From Pelomonas parva (GTDB lineage Bacteria; Pseudomonadota; Gammaproteobacteria; Burkholderiales; Burkholderiaceae_C): DNA of 64,000 nucleotides. Position 1 is the stretch's first letter; each line of letters starts with the position of its first letter. Below, piece after piece: positions 15,036 to 25,000 of this stretch. The translations under genes and the position numbers were made by a program. The DNA lies in contig NZ_JBIGHV010000005.1 in the NCBI RefSeq assembly GCF_043555835.1, positions 124,001-188,000 of the forward strand, in the 5' to 3' direction. The notes beneath the pieces are model-generated. The model saw nothing but the letters and a program-made list of their open reading frames with translations. It had not been told where the DNA came from and ran no database searches.

Positions 15036-16828
15036 TGACGACGGCAAAGATTTCGACCCGCAAGTTCGACGTGGTCATCGTCGGGGCCGGTGGCTCCGGT
15101 ATGCGCGCCTCGCTGCAGCTGGCGCTGGCCGGCCTGAACGTGGCCGTGCTGTCCAAGGTCTTCCCGACCCGCTCGCACACCGTCGCTGCCCAAGGCGGCA
15201 TCGGCGCGTCCCTGGGCAACATGTCCGAGGACAACTGGCACTATCACTTCTTCGACACCGTCAAGGGGTCGGACTGGCTGGGCGACCAGGACGCCATCGA
15301 GTTCATGTGCCGCGAGGCGCCCAAGGTCGTCTACGAGCTTGAGCACTTCGGCATGCCGTTCGACCGCAATGCCGACGGCACGATCTACCAGCGTCCGTTC
15401 GGCGGCCACACCGCAAACTACGGCGAGAAGCCCGTGCAGCGCGCCTGCGCCGCGGCCGACCGCACTGGCCACGCGATGCTGCACACGCTGTACCAGCAGA
15501 ACGTCAAGGCGCGCACGCAGTTCTTCGTCGAATGGATGGCGCTGGACCTGATCCGCGACGCCGAGGGCGACGTGGTCGGCGTGACCGCGCTGGAGATGGA
15601 GACCGGCGAGGTCCACATCCTGCAAGGCAAGACCGTGCTGCTGGCCACCGGCGGCGCCGGGCGCATCTTTGCGGCCAGCACCAATGCCTTCATCAACACC
15701 GGTGACGGCCTGGGCATGGCGGCGCGTGCCGGCATTCCGCTGGAAGACATGGAGTTCTGGCAGTTCCACCCCACCGGCGTGCACAACGCCGGCGTGCTGC
15801 TGACCGAAGGCTGCCGTGGCGAAGGCGCCATCCTGCGCAATGCCAACGGCGAGCGCTTCATGGAGCGCTATGCGCCCACGCTGAAGGACCTGGCGCCGCG
15901 CGACTTCGTGTCGCGCTGCATGGATCAGGAGATCAAGGAAGGCCGAGGCTGTGGTCCCAACAAGGACTACATCAACCTCGACATGACCCACCTGGGTGGC
16001 GACACCATCGCCAAGCGCTTGCCCTCGGTGCTGGAGATCGGCCACAACTTCGCCAACGTCGACATCACGAAGGAACCCATCCCCGTGGTGCCGACAATCC
16101 ACTACCAGATGGGTGGAATTCCCACCAACATCCACGGCCAGGTGGTGGTGCCCAAGGACGGCAAGCCCAACGAGATCATCAACGGCTTGTACGCGGTGGG
16201 TGAATGCGCCTGCGTCAGCGTGCACGGCGCCAACCGGCTGGGCACCAACTCGCTGCTGGACCTGCTGGTCTTCGGCCGTGCGGCCGGCAACCACCTGGTG
16301 GCGGCGAACCTGGGCAAGCAGTCGCACAAGACGTTGCCGGCCGACGCGGCCGACCGTTCGCTGGCCCGCCTGGCGCGCCTGGACGGCAGCAGCAGCGGCG
16401 AGTACGCGCAGGACGTGGCCAACGACTTACGCGCCGCGATGCAGCAGCACGCCGGTGTGTTCCGCACCCAGGCCATGCTCAACGAAGGCGTGAGCAAAAT
16501 CGCCGCGATTGCCGAGCGGGTCAGGAACATCACGCTGAAGGACAAGTCCAAGGTCTTCAACACGGCGCGCATCGAGGCGCTGGAAGTGGAGAACCTGATC
16601 GAGGCGGCACAGGCCACCATCGTCTCGGCGGCAGCCCGCACCGAGAGCCGCGGCGCCCACACCGTCAACGACTACGGCGACACGCCGGCCCACCCCAATG
16701 GCCGTAACGACGAGCAGTGGATGAAGCACACGCTGTGGTACTCCGAGGGCAACCGGTTGGACTACAAGCCGGTCAACCTCAAGCCGCTCACCGTGGACTC
16801 GATTCCCCCGAAAGTCCGGACCTTCTGA
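15035..16828 (+). CDS. sdhA: Succinate dehydrogenase flavoprotein subunit
   Basis: 597 residues. It oxidises succinate to fumarate and carries covalent FAD. The dinucleotide motif VVIVGAGGSGMRASL is at residues 13-27. The FAD-linking histidine is H48 in SHTVAAQGGIGA. The active-site regions FWQFHPTGVHNAGVL, RFMERYAP and HYQMGGIPTN are present, and the C-terminal part is complete (IPPKVRTF). FAD attachment is expected to be assisted by the product of the downstream sdhE. Confidence 0.98.
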   Translation: MTTAKISTRKFDVVIVGAGGSGMRASLQLALAGLNVAVLSKVFPTRSHTVAAQGGIGASLGNMSEDNWHYHFFDTVKGSDWLGDQDAIEFMCREAPKVVYELEHFGMPFDRNADGTIYQRPFGGHTANYGEKPVQRACAAADRTGHAMLHTLYQQNVKARTQFFVEWMALDLIRDAEGDVVGVTALEMETGEVHILQGKTVLLATGGAGRIFAASTNAFINTGDGLGMAARAGIPLEDMEFWQFHPTGVHNAGVLLTEGCRGEGAILRNANGERFMERYAPTLKDLAPRDFVSRCMDQEIKEGRGCGPNKDYINLDMTHLGGDTIAKRLPSVLEIGHNFANVDITKEPIPVVPTIHYQMGGIPTNIHGQVVVPKDGKPNEIINGLYAVGECACVSVHGANRLGTNSLLDLLVFGRAAGNHLVAANLGKQSHKTLPADAADRSLARLARLDGSSSGEYAQDVANDLRAAMQQHAGVFRTQAMLNEGVSKIAAIAERVRNITLKDKSKVFNTARIEALEVENLIEAAQATIVSAAARTESRGAHTVNDYGDTPAHPNGRNDEQWMKHTLWYSEGNRLDYKPVNLKPLTVDSIPPKVRTF

Positions 16829-16854
16829 CGGCTCGCCGCCAAGGACACTGAATC

Positions 16855-17556
16855 ATGAAGCGCACTTTTCAGATTTACCGTTACGACCCGGACAAGGACG
16901 CCAAGCCCTACATGCAGACCCTCGAGGTCGAGCTGGACGGCTCCGAGCGCATGCTGCTGGACGCCTTGAACAAGCTCAAGGCCGTTGACCCCAGCCTGTC
17001 CTTCCGCCGCTCCTGCCGCGAAGGCGTCTGCGGTTCGGACGCGATGAACATCAACGGCAAGAACGGCCTGGCCTGCTTGACGAACATGCGCACGCTGCCG
17101 GGAACCGTGGTGCTCAAGCCGCTGCCGGGCCTGCCCGTCGTGCGCGACCTGATCGTCGACATGACGCAGTTCTTCAAGCAGTACAACTCGATCAAGCCCT
17201 ACCTCGTCAACGACAACATCCCGCCCGAGACCGAGCGGCTGCAGTCGCCCGAGGAGCGCGATGAGCTGAACGGCCTGTACGAGTGCATCCTGTGCGCGAG
17301 CTGCTCCACGAGCTGCCCGAGCTTCTGGTGGAACCCGGACAAGTTCGTCGGCCCGGCCGGCCTGTTGCAGGCTTATCGATTCATCGCTGACAGCCGCGAC
17401 GAAGCCACCGCCGAGCGCCTGGACAACCTGGAAGATCCGTACCGCCTGTTCCGCTGCCACACCATCATGAACTGCGTGGACGTCTGCCCGAAGGGGCTGA
17501 ACCCCACGAAGGCCATCGGCAAGATCAAGGAATTGATGGTCCGCCGCGCGGTCTGA
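16855..17556 (+). CDS. sdhB: Succinate dehydrogenase iron-sulfur subunit
   Basis: 233 residues. It passes electrons from FAD to quinone through three clusters. The [2Fe-2S] ligands are in CREGVCGSDAMN and GLAC (residues about 57-77). The [4Fe-4S] and [3Fe-4S] ligands are in CILCASCSTSCPS and CHTIMNCVDVCPKGLNP. The start lies 26 nt after sdhA, and the stop is 2 nt before sdhE. Confidence 0.98.
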   Translation: MKRTFQIYRYDPDKDAKPYMQTLEVELDGSERMLLDALNKLKAVDPSLSFRRSCREGVCGSDAMNINGKNGLACLTNMRTLPGTVVLKPLPGLPVVRDLIVDMTQFFKQYNSIKPYLVNDNIPPETERLQSPEERDELNGLYECILCASCSTSCPSFWWNPDKFVGPAGLLQAYRFIADSRDEATAERLDNLEDPYRLFRCHTIMNCVDVCPKGLNPTKAIGKIKELMVRRAV

Positions 17557-17558
17557 CG

Positions 17559-17831
17559 ATGGTTGAAGCAGCCGAGGCCTTGATCGACGAACGCGCGCTC
17601 TCCAAGCTGCGTTGGCGCTGCCGACGGGGCCTGCTTGAGAACGACATCCTCATCGAACGCTTCTTCAACCGTCATCCCGATGGCATCAGTGCCACCCTCG
17701 CTGAGGGTCTGACCGCGCTGATGGACCTGGCCGACAACGACCTTCTCGACCTGTTACTGCGCCGCAAGGAACCCAGTGGTGAAATCGACACTGCTGCGGT
17801 GCACAAAGTTCTCGCCGAACTGCGCACCTGA
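17559..17831 (+). CDS. sdhE: FAD assembly factor SdhE
   Basis: 90 residues. A small helical protein that promotes covalent flavinylation of SdhA. The defining RGxxE motif is present in CRRGLLENDILIERFF, and the C-terminal LMDLADNDLLDLLLRRKEP is typical. It is placed between sdhB and gltA, as in other Burkholderiales. Confidence 0.96.
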   Translation: MVEAAEALIDERALSKLRWRCRRGLLENDILIERFFNRHPDGISATLAEGLTALMDLADNDLLDLLLRRKEPSGEIDTAAVHKVLAELRT

Positions 17832-17864
17832 TCCGTTTTTCAAAGCCTCCCAAAGGACTGCACC

Positions 17865-19175
17865 ATGACCCCGTCCGACGTGAAAGCCACCCTGTCGTTC
17901 TCCGACGGCAGCCCCTCGATGGACCTGCCGCTCTACAAGGGCAGCATCGGCCCGGATGTCATCGACATCCGCAAGCTATACGCCCAGACCGGCAAGTTCA
18001 CCTACGACCCCGGCTTCCTGTCGACGGCCTCGTGCAACTCCACGATCACCTACATCGACGGCGACAAGGGCGAGCTGCTGTACCGCGGCTACCCCATCGA
18101 GCAACTCGCGGTGAACTGCGACTACCTCGAGACCTGCTACCTGCTGCTGTACGGAGAGCTGCCGAACGAGAGCCAGAAGGCCGACTTCGAAAGCCGCGTC
18201 ATGCACCACACGATGGTGAATGAGCAGATGCAGTTCTTCCTGCGCGGCTTCCGCCGCGACGCTCACCCGATGGCCGTTATGACGGGCCTGGTGGGTGCGA
18301 TGTCCTCGTTCTATCACGACAGCACGGACATCAATAACCCCGAGCACCGCGAGATCTCGGCTATCCGCCTGATCGCCAAGATGCCCACGCTCGTGGCCAT
18401 GGCCTACAAGTACACCATCGGCCAGCCCTACATCTACCCGCAGAACAACCTGAGCTACGCCGGCAACTTCATGCGCATGATGTTTGCCACGCCCTGCGAG
18501 GACTACAGCCCCAACCCGGTGCTGGTGCGGGCGATGGATCGCATCTTCACGCTGCATGCCGACCACGAGCAGAACGCGTCGACCTCGACCGTTCGCCTGT
18601 GCGGCTCGTCGGGCACCAACCCGTTTGCGGCCATCGCGGCCGGCGTGGCCTGCCTGTGGGGCCCCGCTCACGGTGGCGCCAACGAGGCCTGCCTGAACAT
18701 GCTGGGCGACATCCAGAAGCAGGGCGGCGTGGCCCGCATCGGCGACTTCGTCAGCAAGGTCAAGGACAAGAACTCCGGCGTCAAGCTGATGGGCTTCGGT
18801 CACCGTGTCTACAAGAACTACGACCCGCGCGCCAAGCTGATGCGCGAGACCTGCCACGAGGTGCTCAACGAGCTGGGCCTGCAGAACGACCCGCTGTTCG
18901 AGCTGGCGATGAAGCTGGAGAAGATCGCGCTGGAGGACGAGTACTTCGTCGCCCGCAAGCTCTACCCGAACGTCGACTTCTACTCGGGCATCGTTCAGCG
19001 CGCCATCGGCATCCCGGTGCCGCTGTTCACGGCCATCTTCGCGCTGGCCCGCACGGTCGGCTGGATCGCCCAGCTCAATGAGATGATCGGCGACCCCGAG
19101 TACAAGATCGGCCGCCCGCGCCAGCTGTTCGTCGGCGCCACGCCGCGCGACGTCAAGCCCATCGCCCAGCGCTGA
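17865..19175 (+). CDS. gltA: Citrate synthase (type II)
   Basis: 436 residues. It condenses oxaloacetate and acetyl-CoA. The length and N-terminal beta domain match the hexameric, NADH-sensitive Gram-negative type. The catalytic residues sit in LHADHEQNASTSTVR, GPAHGGANEACLNML and GFGHRVYKNYDPRAK. Last gene of the sdh operon, closed by a terminator at 19197-19222. Confidence 0.98.
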   Translation: MTPSDVKATLSFSDGSPSMDLPLYKGSIGPDVIDIRKLYAQTGKFTYDPGFLSTASCNSTITYIDGDKGELLYRGYPIEQLAVNCDYLETCYLLLYGELPNESQKADFESRVMHHTMVNEQMQFFLRGFRRDAHPMAVMTGLVGAMSSFYHDSTDINNPEHREISAIRLIAKMPTLVAMAYKYTIGQPYIYPQNNLSYAGNFMRMMFATPCEDYSPNPVLVRAMDRIFTLHADHEQNASTSTVRLCGSSGTNPFAAIAAGVACLWGPAHGGANEACLNMLGDIQKQGGVARIGDFVSKVKDKNSGVKLMGFGHRVYKNYDPRAKLMRETCHEVLNELGLQNDPLFELAMKLEKIALEDEYFVARKLYPNVDFYSGIVQRAIGIPVPLFTAIFALARTVGWIAQLNEMIGDPEYKIGRPRQLFVGATPRDVKPIAQR

Positions 19176-19196
19176 TCGGCTCACGCGCACTGCGAA

Positions 19197-19222
19197 CCCC
19201 TCGGCTTCCCGAGGGGTTTTTT
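19197..19222 (+). terminator. gltA (sdh operon) terminator
   Basis: A perfect 8-bp stem CCCCTCGG/CCGAGGGG (19197-19204 and 19209-19216), loop CTTC, then six T. It lies 21 nt after the gltA stop codon. Confidence 0.93.
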
Positions 19223-19235
19223 GTTTGGAAACTTG

Positions 19236-20159
19236 ATGTCCGCACCTGAGATCCTCGTCCTCGGCAGCGTCAATCGCGACCTCATCGTCCATGCACCTCG
19301 CCTGCCGCTGCCAGGTGAGACGCTGCGCGGCCAGCGCTTCGGCTCCTGCCTGGGCGGCAAGGGGGCCAACCAGGCGGTGGCTGCGTCGCGGCTCGGGGCG
19401 CGTGTGGCGCTGGCGGCGCGCGTCGGTCTGCTGGAGAACGGCGCGGCGATGGTGGCGCAGCTCCAGGGCGAGGGTGTCGACACGCGTGCCATCGCCCAGC
19501 CGGCTGACGAGGTGCCGGGTGTTGCCCTCATCGTCGTCGGCGCAGAGGATGCCGAGAACCAGATCGTCACCGTTGCCGGCTCCAACGGCACGCTGCCGCT
19601 GGCGCAGGTCGAGGCCCTGGAGCTGACAGGCCTGCGCTGGCTGATCGCTCAGCAGGAGCTGCCGCTGCAGAGCATCGCGCGCGCGTTCGAGCGCGCCCGC
19701 GCGGCCGGCGTGAAGACGCTGCTGAACGCCGCGCCCTACCGCCCCGGCTGCGAGGCGCTGCTGCCGCTGGTGGACCTGCTGGTGGTCAACGAGCTCGAAG
19801 CCCAGGCCTTGGTGACCACGCTGGGCGGCGGCGTCGCCGAGCCCGAGGTGCTGGCCCAGGCGCTGCGCGCCAAGGGACCGGCTGCGGTGCTGGTGTCGCT
19901 GGGCGCCGAGGGCCTGTGCTGGGTCGACGATGAAGGCATACGCCGCGTGCCGGCGCGGCAAGTCAAGGCGGTCGACACGGTGGGTGCTGGCGATACCCTC
20001 GTCGGTGCCCTCGTCACCGCGCTGGCCGAGGGCCAGACCATCGAAAAAGCGCTGACTTTTGCCCAAGCCGCAGCGGCGCTCGCGGTGTCCCGCCCCGGCG
20101 TGCAGGACGCCATGCCGCGCCGCGACGAAGTCGAGCAACTGCTCGCGCAAACCCACTGA
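19236..20159 (+). CDS. Ribokinase-like PfkB family sugar kinase
   Basis: 307 residues from ATG 19236, only 14 nt after the terminator T run. The two PfkB signatures are visible: GGKGANQAVAASRLG near residues 39-53 and VDTVGAGDTLVGALV near residues 246-260, the second with the catalytic aspartate. The N-terminal ILVLGSVNRDLIV matches ribokinases better than fructokinases or adenosine kinases. No ribose transporter or isomerase lies nearby; the following gene is a nucleoside deaminase, so a role in ribose salvage from nucleosides is possible but unproven. Confidence 0.88.
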   Translation: MSAPEILVLGSVNRDLIVHAPRLPLPGETLRGQRFGSCLGGKGANQAVAASRLGARVALAARVGLLENGAAMVAQLQGEGVDTRAIAQPADEVPGVALIVVGAEDAENQIVTVAGSNGTLPLAQVEALELTGLRWLIAQQELPLQSIARAFERARAAGVKTLLNAAPYRPGCEALLPLVDLLVVNELEAQALVTTLGGGVAEPEVLAQALRAKGPAAVLVSLGAEGLCWVDDEGIRRVPARQVKAVDTVGAGDTLVGALVTALAEGQTIEKALTFAQAAAALAVSRPGVQDAMPRRDEVEQLLAQTH

Positions 20160-20179
20160 ATCTCACAAGGAGAAGAGCC

Positions 20180-21490
20180 ATGTCCCAGACCCTGCTGCTG
20201 CCCCGCTGGCTGCTGACGATGAAGCCCGGCGAGCCCGTGCTGGACAACCACGCGCTGCTGATGGACGGCGAGCGCATTGCCGCCGTCGGCCCGCGCGCCG
20301 AGCTGCTGGCCCAGTACCCGCAAGCCGAGCGCGTCGAGCTGCCCGAGCAGATCCTCATCCCCGGCCTCATCAACGGTCATGCGCACTCGGCGATGACGCT
20401 GCTGCGCGGCGTCGCCGACGACGTGCCGCTGATGGACTGGCTGCAGAACCACATCTGGCCGCTGGAGAAGAAGTGGGTCAGCGAGGACTGGACCTACCTC
20501 GGCAGCAAGCTGGCCGCCGCCGAAGGCCTGCGCAGCGGCACGACCTACATCAACGACATGTATTTCTTCCCGACCGCGATGGCCCGTGCCGCCGTGGACT
20601 CGGGCGTGCGCGCCGCCGTGTCGATGAACGTCATCGATTTCCCCACTGGCTATGCCTCCGGCCCCGATGACTACATCGCCAAGGGCATCGCCGCCTACGA
20701 GCAGTACAAGGGCGAGAGCTTGCTTGACTGGACCAGCGCGCCGCATGCGCCGTACACGGTGTCCGACGAGACCTTCATCAAGCTGCGCGACCTGGCCGAG
20801 AAGCTCGACATCCAGATGCACTGCCACATCCACGAGACGGCGGGCGAGGTCGAGGACGGCATCAAGGCGCATGGCGTTCGTCCCATCGAGCGGCTGGACA
20901 AGCTGGGCCTGTTCAACGAACGCATGATCGCTGTGCACATGGTTCACCTGAACGAGGCCGAGATCGAGCTGATGGCGAAGAAGGGCGTGCACCTGGTGCA
21001 CAACCCGAATTCCAACCTGAAGCTGGCCTCGGGCGTCATGCCGTTGAAGGCCCTGGAAGCGGCCGGCGTCAACACCATCCTTGGCACCGACGGCGCCGCG
21101 TCCAACAACCGGCTGGACATGTTCGGCGAGATCCGCTCGGCCGCACTGCTGGCCAAGGGCATCACAGGCGACCCGACCGTGGCGTCAGCGCGCACCGCGC
21201 TTGAGATGGCGACGATCCGTGCTGCCAAGGCCATGGGCCGGGGCGACGACCTGGGCTCGCTCGAGGTCGGCAAGCTGGCCGACGTGGTGGCCGTGTCGCT
21301 GGACAGCATCGAGTGCCAGCCGGTCTACAACGCCGCCGCGCAGCTCGTCTACGTGGCAGGGCGCGAGCAGGTCAGCAACGTCTGGGTCGGCGGCCGCCAG
21401 GTGCTGCGTGAACGCCAGCCGACGACCATCGACGTGCCGGCGCTGCTGGCCGAGGTGCGCGATGTCGTCGGCCGCATGCAGGCGGGCTGA
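20180..21490 (+). CDS. mtaD: 5-methylthioadenosine/S-adenosylhomocysteine deaminase-like amidohydrolase (TRZ/ATZ family)
   Basis: 436 residues. A metal-dependent amidohydrolase that in its family deaminates S-adenosylhomocysteine or methylthioadenosine; related members act on triazines. Metal ligands are H67 and H69 in GLINGHAHSAM, HIHET, the histidine of AVHMVHL, and the aspartate in GTDGAASNN. The C-terminal composite beta domain (LGSLEVGKLADVVAV) is complete. AAGGAG lies 6 nt upstream of the start. It follows the ribokinase-like gene by 20 nt, so the two are likely cotranscribed. The exact substrate is inferred from the family. Confidence 0.87.
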   Translation: MSQTLLLPRWLLTMKPGEPVLDNHALLMDGERIAAVGPRAELLAQYPQAERVELPEQILIPGLINGHAHSAMTLLRGVADDVPLMDWLQNHIWPLEKKWVSEDWTYLGSKLAAAEGLRSGTTYINDMYFFPTAMARAAVDSGVRAAVSMNVIDFPTGYASGPDDYIAKGIAAYEQYKGESLLDWTSAPHAPYTVSDETFIKLRDLAEKLDIQMHCHIHETAGEVEDGIKAHGVRPIERLDKLGLFNERMIAVHMVHLNEAEIELMAKKGVHLVHNPNSNLKLASGVMPLKALEAAGVNTILGTDGAASNNRLDMFGEIRSAALLAKGITGDPTVASARTALEMATIRAAKAMGRGDDLGSLEVGKLADVVAVSLDSIECQPVYNAAAQLVYVAGREQVSNVWVGGRQVLRERQPTTIDVPALLAEVRDVVGRMQAG

Positions 21491-21496
21491 AGGGTT

Positions 21497-22054
21497 TCAG
21501 CGCGCCGTTGACGCGCGGCGCAGGCGCAGGCGGACCAGGCCCAGGCCCAGCAGCGCGAGTGCCGCGCTGCCCGGCTCCGGCACGGCGGCGGCCGTCACGT
21601 CGAAGGTCAGTGTGCCGCTGGCCCATTGGCCTTCGACGACGCCGTTGGCGAAGTCCTTGGTGTATTCGCTGAACTCGAGGCGCAGCAGGCCGTCGGCGCC
21701 CACGCTCAGGCCCAGGCCGGTCAGGTCCGCCGAGCCGGTGTAGCTGCCGGCGCCGCTGAAGCCATCGATCACGTCGGGCGCGAGATCAAAGGCGTCCAGC
21801 CCGCTGGAACTGCCGAAGCTGACCAGCATGTCGAACAGGCTGCTGGGTGCCGTGGCGTTCAGCGTGACGTTCCAGTCCAGCGAGTTCAGCACCGCGTTGG
21901 CACCGATGTCGATGAGCCAGACGGTGTTGCCCGCCTCGCCGAACTGATTGATGCTCTTCGCGCCGCTGACGTCGATGACGACCGGCGTGGCCTGGGTGGC
22001 GAGGCTGGCAAGACCGAGGGCGGCCGCTGCGGCGAGTTGCTTGAAGGTGTTCAT
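21497..22054 (-). CDS. PEP-CTERM sorting-domain secreted protein
   Basis: 185 residues. A signal peptide (MNTFKQLAAAAALGLASLAT) is followed by a beta-rich, Asp/Ser/Gly-rich body. The C-terminal sorting tail is VPEPGSAALALLGLGL followed by a basic end, as in proteins processed by exosortase in exopolysaccharide-producing bacteria. No exosortase gene lies in the window. It sits 11 nt downstream of the pullulanase gene on the same strand, so it may be cotranscribed with it. The function of the body is unknown. Confidence 0.88.
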   Translation of the reverse strand: MNTFKQLAAAAALGLASLATQATPVVIDVSGAKSINQFGEAGNTVWLIDIGANAVLNSLDWNVTLNATAPSSLFDMLVSFGSSSGLDAFDLAPDVIDGFSGAGSYTGSADLTGLGLSVGADGLLRLEFSEYTKDFANGVVEGQWASGTLTFDVTAAAVPEPGSAALALLGLGLVRLRLRRASTAR

Positions 22055-22065
22055 GGCTTGGGTTC

Positions 22066-25000
22066 TCAGTTGGATGCGGCAGGGCGCGCGACGAAGACGA
22101 CCGCCGTGCGGGCCGGCACGTTGAAGCTGCCGGTCGTGCGGTCGAAGGTGGCGGCAAGGGCGCGCTGGTCGGCGGTATGCGCCGGGTGCAGTTCCAGCGC
22201 GTGGCCGGCCAGCGTCGGGAAGTTCAGCTGCTTGGCCGTCTTGTCGACGTTGATCAGGTAGACCAGTTCATCGAAGTTGGCGCCGGGATAGCCGACACCG
22301 TTCAGTCGACCCACCAGCACCGTGGGCTCCTGCGCCGAGCCGGTGTTGAGGAACGTCAGCCGGGCCTTGATGTCCTCGGCCGTGCGCAGGCGCAGCAGCG
22401 TCGTGCTCTTGCGAATCTTCAGCAGGTCGCGGAAGGCGTCGCGCGTCCAGGCGATATCGTTCGCATGCGGCTTGATCAACGGGTTGGCCAGCAGCGGGCG
22501 GGCCAGCGCCCAGTTGTCGGCGTTGTCGCGCGCGGGTGGCAGGCCGGCGCCGAAGCCGTTGTCCGCATACGTCCAGTCCAGCCGGTTGAACCAGTCGCCG
22601 CTGTCGTAGCTGTTCTTGTCGAGCGACTTGCTGCGCAGCGTCTCCGTGCCGGCATGGAAGTAAGCCACGCCCTGGCTGAAGGCATTGATGGCATTGGCCA
22701 GGATCTGCACGCGGGCGCGGTCTTCCTTGCTGGTGCCCGTTGGCAGGCGGAAGGCGTTGTTGTCGAACAGGGTCAGGTTGTCGTGGTTCTCCACGTAGTT
22801 GACGACCTCGCCCGGCTCCAGCACCCAGCCGGCCGGGATGCCGCCCACGTCGATCTGGTCCAGCCGCAGCGTCGCGTCCCAGCTCGTCTGCATCTGGAAG
22901 CTGCGGATGGAGCCGGCCAGCGACGCCTTCAGACGGTCGGCAAACCACATCAGCTCACCGCGGCTCTGGCCGGAGGCGCTGGCGTTGGGGTCGTAGAAGA
23001 AGCCGTTGACATAGCCCTGGTTGGCCACCAGCGCGTTGCCGCTGTCGCAGCATCCGCCGCCGCGCACCGCGTCGCGGATCAGCGGGTTGAAGCTGCCGAT
23101 GCCCGAGCCGTTCAGCGACAGCATCTCGGCCTGCACGAAGCGCGCGCCGTTGGCGACCTCGCCGAAGTTCCAGCCCTCGCCGACGATCTGCACCGCGCGG
23201 CCGGCGGCGGCCTCGATGCGGGCCTTCAGCGCCTCGATGACCGCCCTTGGGTGGTGGCCCATGATGTCGAAGCGCAGCGAGCTGATGCGGTAGTCGCGCA
23301 CCCAGGTCACGGCCGAGTCGATCATCAGCTTGGCCATCATCAGGTTTTCTGATGCGGTGTTCTCGCAGCAGGTGGAGCGCTCGATGCCGCCCGTGGCGTT
23401 GTAGCGGAAGTAATAGCCCGGCACGACCTTGTCAAGCACCGAGGTGGCGTTCTGACCGGACGAGGTGGTGTGGTTGTAGACCACGTCCATGCCCACGCGC
23501 AGGCCGGCCTTGTTGAGCGCCTGCACCATCTGGCGGAACTCGACGACGCGGGCCAGCGGGTTGGCGGCCGTGCTGGCGTAGGCGCCATCGGGCGTCGTGA
23601 AGTGGTGCGGGTCGTAGCCCCAGTTGAAGCAGTCGCTGCCGGCGGTGGCGGCCACGGTGGCCTGTTGCGATTCGCTGTCGGCGGCGCCGCTCGGTGAAGG
23701 CGTTACGCAGCTCTTCTCGTTGACGCTGGCGATGTCGAACACCGGCAGCAGGTGCACGTCCGTCAGGCCGGCGGCGGCGAGCGCCGTGAGGTGCTTCATG
23801 CCGTTGGACTGGCTTTCCGCAAACGCCAGGTACTTGCCGCGCCGCGCGGCGGGCACGGTGGCGTCGTTGATCGAGAAGTCACGCACGTGCAGCTCGTAGA
23901 TGCTCAGGTCCGTTGGCGCCATCACCGTTGCGGGCGGCGCGCCGGCGTCCCAGCCGGCCGGCTTGGTGACGGCGGCGTTCAGGTCCATGACAACGCTCTG
24001 CTGGCCGCCCAGGCTCAGGCCCAGCGAATAGGGGTCGGTGACGAGGTTCTTCACCAGGCCCGTGCCGCGCACGAAGACCTGCACCTGGTAGCGGTAGGTC
24101 GCACCCTGCAGGCTGCCGAGCTTGGTCAGGCGCCACACGCCGGTGGCGGCGTCGCGGGTCATGGGTTCGGTGGTCGTGCGGGTCAGCGGCGAGCCGGCGA
24201 TCGGCGTCGTCAGCATCAGCGACACGGCCTGCGCGGTCGGCGCCCAGAGCTTGAAGCTGGTGTTGCCTCCCGCGACGACGGCGCCCAGGTCGGGCACGTT
24301 GTTGGCGGCGGCGTAGAGGTCGTCCAGCGCGCCGGCGATCTGCGTGGCCGTGGCGTTCTGAACCTTGCCGTTGGCGTCCTGCTGCACCAGCACGAGCTGC
24401 TTCTGGTGCAGGGCGGGCAAGGCGGCCAGGTCGGCGGCGCGCACGTTGAAGACGGCGCCGTTGCCGACGTATTTGAAGCGCAGCGCATCGGCCGCCGGCA
24501 CGGTGCCGGTGAAGGCGTCCAGCGTGATGAAGCCGTCGGCGCCCTGCACCGGCGCATCGGCGGCGACGCTGATCTGGCCGGTGGCCGAGTGGTAGAGCCG
24601 CACAGTGCCCGAGGCGGTCATGCGCGGCCACTTGACGAGGCGTTTGTTCAGCCAGATGGCGCGGGCGTCGGTGCTGGACACCTGACGCAGGTCCGGCGGC
24701 GCGGTGTAGACGGTGGCGTCCCGCTCCACCAGCCAGATGTGGGCGACCTGGTTCTGGATGGTCAGCGCGCTGAACTCGACGCGGATGTTGTTGTCGCGGC
24801 CGTCCTTGTCGTTCTCGTTGGGCGACAGGCCGTGGATGATGAATTCCAGCGCCTTGCGGTTCACGTCGCCCTGCGGGTTCAGCACGGGGATGTCGAAGAC
24901 GACCTCGCCGTTGCCCGTCGCGTAGCCGGGCATCGCGCTCAGCGGCACCGGCTGGCCCCAGTTGTCGATCTGCACGCCGGCCGGCAAAGCGGCCGTGTCC

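Noticed and set aside
17976..20156. Open minus-strand frame of over 700 codons opposite gltA and the ribokinase-like gene
   Set aside because: It mirrors codon bias of the plus-strand genes, has His/Gln/Arg/Gly-rich low-complexity content and no family features; the plus-strand genes are certain.
21497..22054. Exosortase or polysaccharide locus near the PEP-CTERM genes
   Set aside because: No exosortase, glycosyltransferase or PEP-CTERM regulator genes were seen in the window.
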